Part shown: positions 5,616-7,641 of the stretch, piece by piece | Layout of the letters: every line of letters begins with the position of its first letter | Position numbering within the stretch: the first letter of the stretch is position 1 | Source of the DNA: Actinomycetes bacterium | GTDB taxonomy: Bacteria; Actinomycetota; Actinomycetes; Actinomycetales; Cellulomonadaceae | DNA: 7,641 nt | Reading direction: 5' to 3' | Assembly (NCBI GenBank): GCA_023460255.1 | Contig: JAEWQZ010000270.1 | Span: forward strand, 1-7,641 | Position numbers and translations under genes: made by a program | Notes under the pieces: model-generated | What the model was told of the DNA's origin: nothing | The model's database searches: none | What the model saw: the letters and a program-made list of their open reading frames with translations, nothing else

Positions 5616-6572
5616 ATGGCCGCTCCCGTCCCCACCCCCGCTCCCGGCGACGCCCGCCCGACGGCCGTCGCGTCCGGCGCCGTGCCCGAGGTGCCTGACG
5701 AGACCGAGGCGCCCCGTCACCGCATGCCCTTCGGGCGCTGGGTCGCCGAGCTCGGCTGGCGGCACGTCGTCGGCATCATCGCCGTCGTGTACGCCGCGTT
5801 CCCGCTGGTCTACGTGATCTCCGCGTCCCTGTCCGCGGGCGGCACGCTGACCGGCTCCAACGACCTGTTCGCCGAGATCAGCACGGAGAACTACAGCCAG
5901 CTGAACGAGACGGTGTTCTGGTCGTGGATGGGCAACACGCTGTTCATCGCGATCACCACGGCGGTCGGCACGGTCCTCATGGGAGCGGCGGCCGCGTACG
6001 CGTTCTCGCGCTTCCGGTTCTCGGGGCGGCGCGCCGGCCTGACGTCGCTGCTGGTCATCCAGATGTTCCCGCAGATGCTGGCCTTCGTGGCCATCTTCCT
6101 GCTGCTGCTCGGGCTGGGGAACGTGGTCCCGGCGCTCGGCGTGAACTCGAAGATCGCCCTCATCTGCGTGTACCTCGGCGGGGCGCTCGGCGTGAACACG
6201 TTCCTCATGTACGGGTTCTTCAACACCGTCCCGCGCGAGCTCGACGAGGCTGCGAAGATCGACGGTGCCACGCACACGCAGATCTACTGGACGATCATCC
6301 TGCGCCTGGTCTCGCCCATCCTGGCCGTCGTCGGCCTGCTGTCCTTCATCAGCACCTTCGGGGAGTTCATCATCGCCAGGGTGATCCTCCAGTCGGAGTC
6401 CAACTGGACGCTCGCCGTCGGGCTGTACGGCTGGGTGTCGGCGCTGCTCGAGGCGAACTGGGGGCTCTTCGCCGCGGGTGCGGTCATCGCGGCCCTGCCG
6501 GTGCTGGCGCTGTTCCTGTTCCTCCAGAAGTACATCGTCGGCGGGCTCACCGCCGGCGCCGTCAAGGGATGA
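5616..6572 (+). CDS. malG: Maltodextrin ABC transporter permease MalG
   Basis: 318-residue permease partner of MalF. After a Pro/Ala-rich, non-conserved N-terminus (1-35) the membrane segments lie at about 50-70, 108-130, 142-167, 178-200, 231-252 and 284-305, the six expected for MalG. The EAA loop is ELDEAAKIDGATHTQIYW (208-225; E211, G217), which would dock on an MsiK/MalK-type ATPase. The C-terminus YIVGGLTAGAVKG closely follows the MalG ending, which in E. coli reaches the transport path. ATG at 5616 lies 1 bp after the malF stop; its ribosome site GAGGAG (5600-5605) is inside the end of malF. The stop overlaps the next gene by 4 bp. MalG identity is firm from family features and gene order. 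Confidence 0.95.
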   Translation: MAAPVPTPAPGDARPTAVASGAVPEVPDETEAPRHRMPFGRWVAELGWRHVVGIIAVVYAAFPLVYVISASLSAGGTLTGSNDLFAEISTENYSQLNETVFWSWMGNTLFIAITTAVGTVLMGAAAAYAFSRFRFSGRRAGLTSLLVIQMFPQMLAFVAIFLLLLGLGNVVPALGVNSKIALICVYLGGALGVNTFLMYGFFNTVPRELDEAAKIDGATHTQIYWTIILRLVSPILAVVGLLSFISTFGEFIIARVILQSESNWTLAVGLYGWVSALLEANWGLFAAGAVIAALPVLALFLFLQKYIVGGLTAGAVKG

Positions 6573-7641
6573 GCGGCCCCCGTCCGGTGCGCCTGCCGCT
6601 GGGCCGGCCGCACCACGACGGGGGACCACTGCACGTCGAGCAGGGGCAGCCGGCGCTGGGCGACGAGGTGCCTGTGCGCGTCCGCGTGCCGGCGCACCTC
6701 GGCGAGGTGGACGTCGTCGTGCGGACCGTGCGCGACGGCGAGCCTGCCTACCGCCGAGCCCGCCCGGACCGCGCCGACGACGTCGAGCGCTGGTACGCGG
6801 CCGACGTCGAGGTGCACAACCCCGTCACCCGCTACCGGTTCTGGCTGCGCGGCCAGGGCTGGGCGGGCTGGCTGACGGCGCGCGGGACGGTGGACCGCGA
6901 CGTGCCCGACGACGGCGACTTCCGCCTGACCGTGCACGGCAGGGCGCCGCAGTGGGCCCGGCACGGCGTCGTGTACCAGGTCTTCCCGGACCGGTTCGCG
7001 CGCTCGGCGGAGCGGGCGCGGGCCTGGCCCGGCACGATCGACCTGCCCGGCTGGGCGCGGCCGATGGCCTGGCACGACGAGCCCGCGGCGCGCGGACGCC
7101 AGACGGGGCGGCAGGTCTTCGGCGGCGACCTGGCCGGCATCGAGGAACGGCTGGACCACCTCGCCGACCTCGGCGCCGACGTCCTGTACCTGACGCCGTT
7201 CTTCCCGGCCGGATCGGTGCACAGGTACGACGCGTCGTCGTTCGACACGGTCGACCCGCTGCTCGGCGGCGACGCGGCGCTGGCCTCGCTCGCGGCGGCC
7301 GTGCACCGCCGGGGGATGCACCTGGTCGGTGACCTGACCACGAACCACACGGGCGTCACGCACGAGTGGTTCCGGCGCGCCCAGGCGGACCCGGCGTCCG
7401 CGGAGGCGGCGTTCTACCACCGGGACGCCGACGGCGAGCCCGTGGGCTGGCTCGGCCACGCGTCGCTGCCCGTCCTCGACCACCGCTCCGGCGAGCTGCG
7501 GCGGCGCCTGCTCGACGGCCCCGACTCCGTCCTCGGCCGCTGGCTGCGCCCGCCCGCCCGGCTCGACGGCTGGCGCATCGACGTCGCCAACATGACGGGG
7601 CGCCACCGCGACGTGGACCTGACGCGGGATGTGGCGCGCAC
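6569..7641 (+). CDS. GH13 maltodextrin glucosidase/neopullulanase-type enzyme (MalZ-like), C-terminus cut off by window edge
   Basis: Cytoplasmic GH13 hydrolase expected to shorten imported maltodextrins. 357 codons are visible, with no stop before the edge. Residues about 1-115 form a beta-rich N-terminal domain like those of MalZ and neopullulanases, ending with YRFWLRGQGWAGWL (89-102). The catalytic barrel starts at ARHGVVYQVFPDRFAR (130-145), then GGDLAGIEERL (185-195) and YLTPFFPAGSVHRYD (207-221). Conserved regions: DLTTNHTG (D255-G262), LPVLD (300-304, the MalZ LPKLD position) and GWRIDVANM with R336 and nucleophile D338. WLGHASLPVLDHRS (294-307) parallels the corresponding MalZ stretch. 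The acid/base Glu and last Asp lie beyond the window. ATG overlaps the malG stop as ATGA and has only a poorly spaced AAGGG, suggesting translational coupling. No signal peptide. Exact product specificity cannot be fixed from this fragment. Confidence 0.92.
   Translation, partial: MSGPRPVRLPLGRPHHDGGPLHVEQGQPALGDEVPVRVRVPAHLGEVDVVVRTVRDGEPAYRRARPDRADDVERWYAADVEVHNPVTRYRFWLRGQGWAGWLTARGTVDRDVPDDGDFRLTVHGRAPQWARHGVVYQVFPDRFARSAERARAWPGTIDLPGWARPMAWHDEPAARGRQTGRQVFGGDLAGIEERLDHLADLGADVLYLTPFFPAGSVHRYDASSFDTVDPLLGGDAALASLAAAVHRRGMHLVGDLTTNHTGVTHEWFRRAQADPASAEAAFYHRDADGEPVGWLGHASLPVLDHRSGELRRRLLDGPDSVLGRWLRPPARLDGWRIDVANMTGRHRDVDLTRDVAR

Noticed and set aside
3770..5635. 621-residue minus-strand open frame opposite malF
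   Set aside because: Arg/Asp/Gly/His-rich composition typical of antisense shadow frames in GC-rich DNA; it lies entirely opposite convincing malE and malF coding sequence and shows no domain.
6478..7332. 284-residue plus-strand frame over the malG end and the GH13 gene
   Set aside because: Arg-rich out-of-frame reading; the frame starting at 6569 carries the GH13 motifs and is uninterrupted to the window edge.
6284..7606. 440-residue minus-strand open frame at the right end
   Set aside because: Opposite malG and the second GH13 gene; composition is that of a shadow frame, while the plus strand carries catalytic motifs.

Overview
The window is very GC-rich, with mostly G/C third codon positions and frequent GTG starts. 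Its gene content matches a maltose/maltodextrin uptake and breakdown locus of a high-GC actinobacterium, probably Micrococcales (Cellulomonas-like). The genus is inferred from protein style only; no search was run.

Layout. On the minus strand, from the left edge, lies a GH13 alpha-glucosidase whose C-terminus is cut off by the window (1-1274). An 82-bp spacer holding a perfect-period 17-bp tandem triplication (1294-1344) separates it from a LacI-family repressor (1357-2424), read in the same direction and probably in the same transcript. A 183-bp divergent control region (2425-2607) follows, with a near-perfect LacI-type operator centred on a CpG at 2491/2492 and a candidate plus-strand promoter overlapping it. 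On the plus strand come malE (lipoprotein maltodextrin-binding protein, 2608-3843), a 130-bp spacer with two GC-rich stem-loops, malF (3974-5614), malG (5616-6572), and a second GH13 enzyme of the maltodextrin glucosidase (MalZ)/neopullulanase type. The last starts at 6569, overlaps the malG stop by 4 bp, and runs off the right edge.

How the genes work together. MalE would capture maltodextrins at the outer face of the membrane and MalF/MalG would form the channel. No ATPase gene is visible, so a MalK/MsiK-type ATPase must be encoded elsewhere. The two GH13 enzymes have no signal peptide and would hydrolyse imported maltodextrins in the cytoplasm. The repressor probably controls both transcription units from the single operator. 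The 1-bp malF-malG gap and the 4-bp malG-GH13 overlap indicate translational coupling, whereas the malE-malF spacer with its strong hairpin looks like a point where expression is stepped down after the binding protein.

Most of the window is a canonical sugar-uptake locus. I did not find a wholly new system. The items most worth a second look are the 17-bp triplication in the repressor/glucosidase spacer, the 20-bp hairpin between malE and malF, the cluster of GCAA half-sites around the operator, and the large extracytoplasmic MalF domain in an actinobacterium. There is no gene-free stretch above 300 bp.
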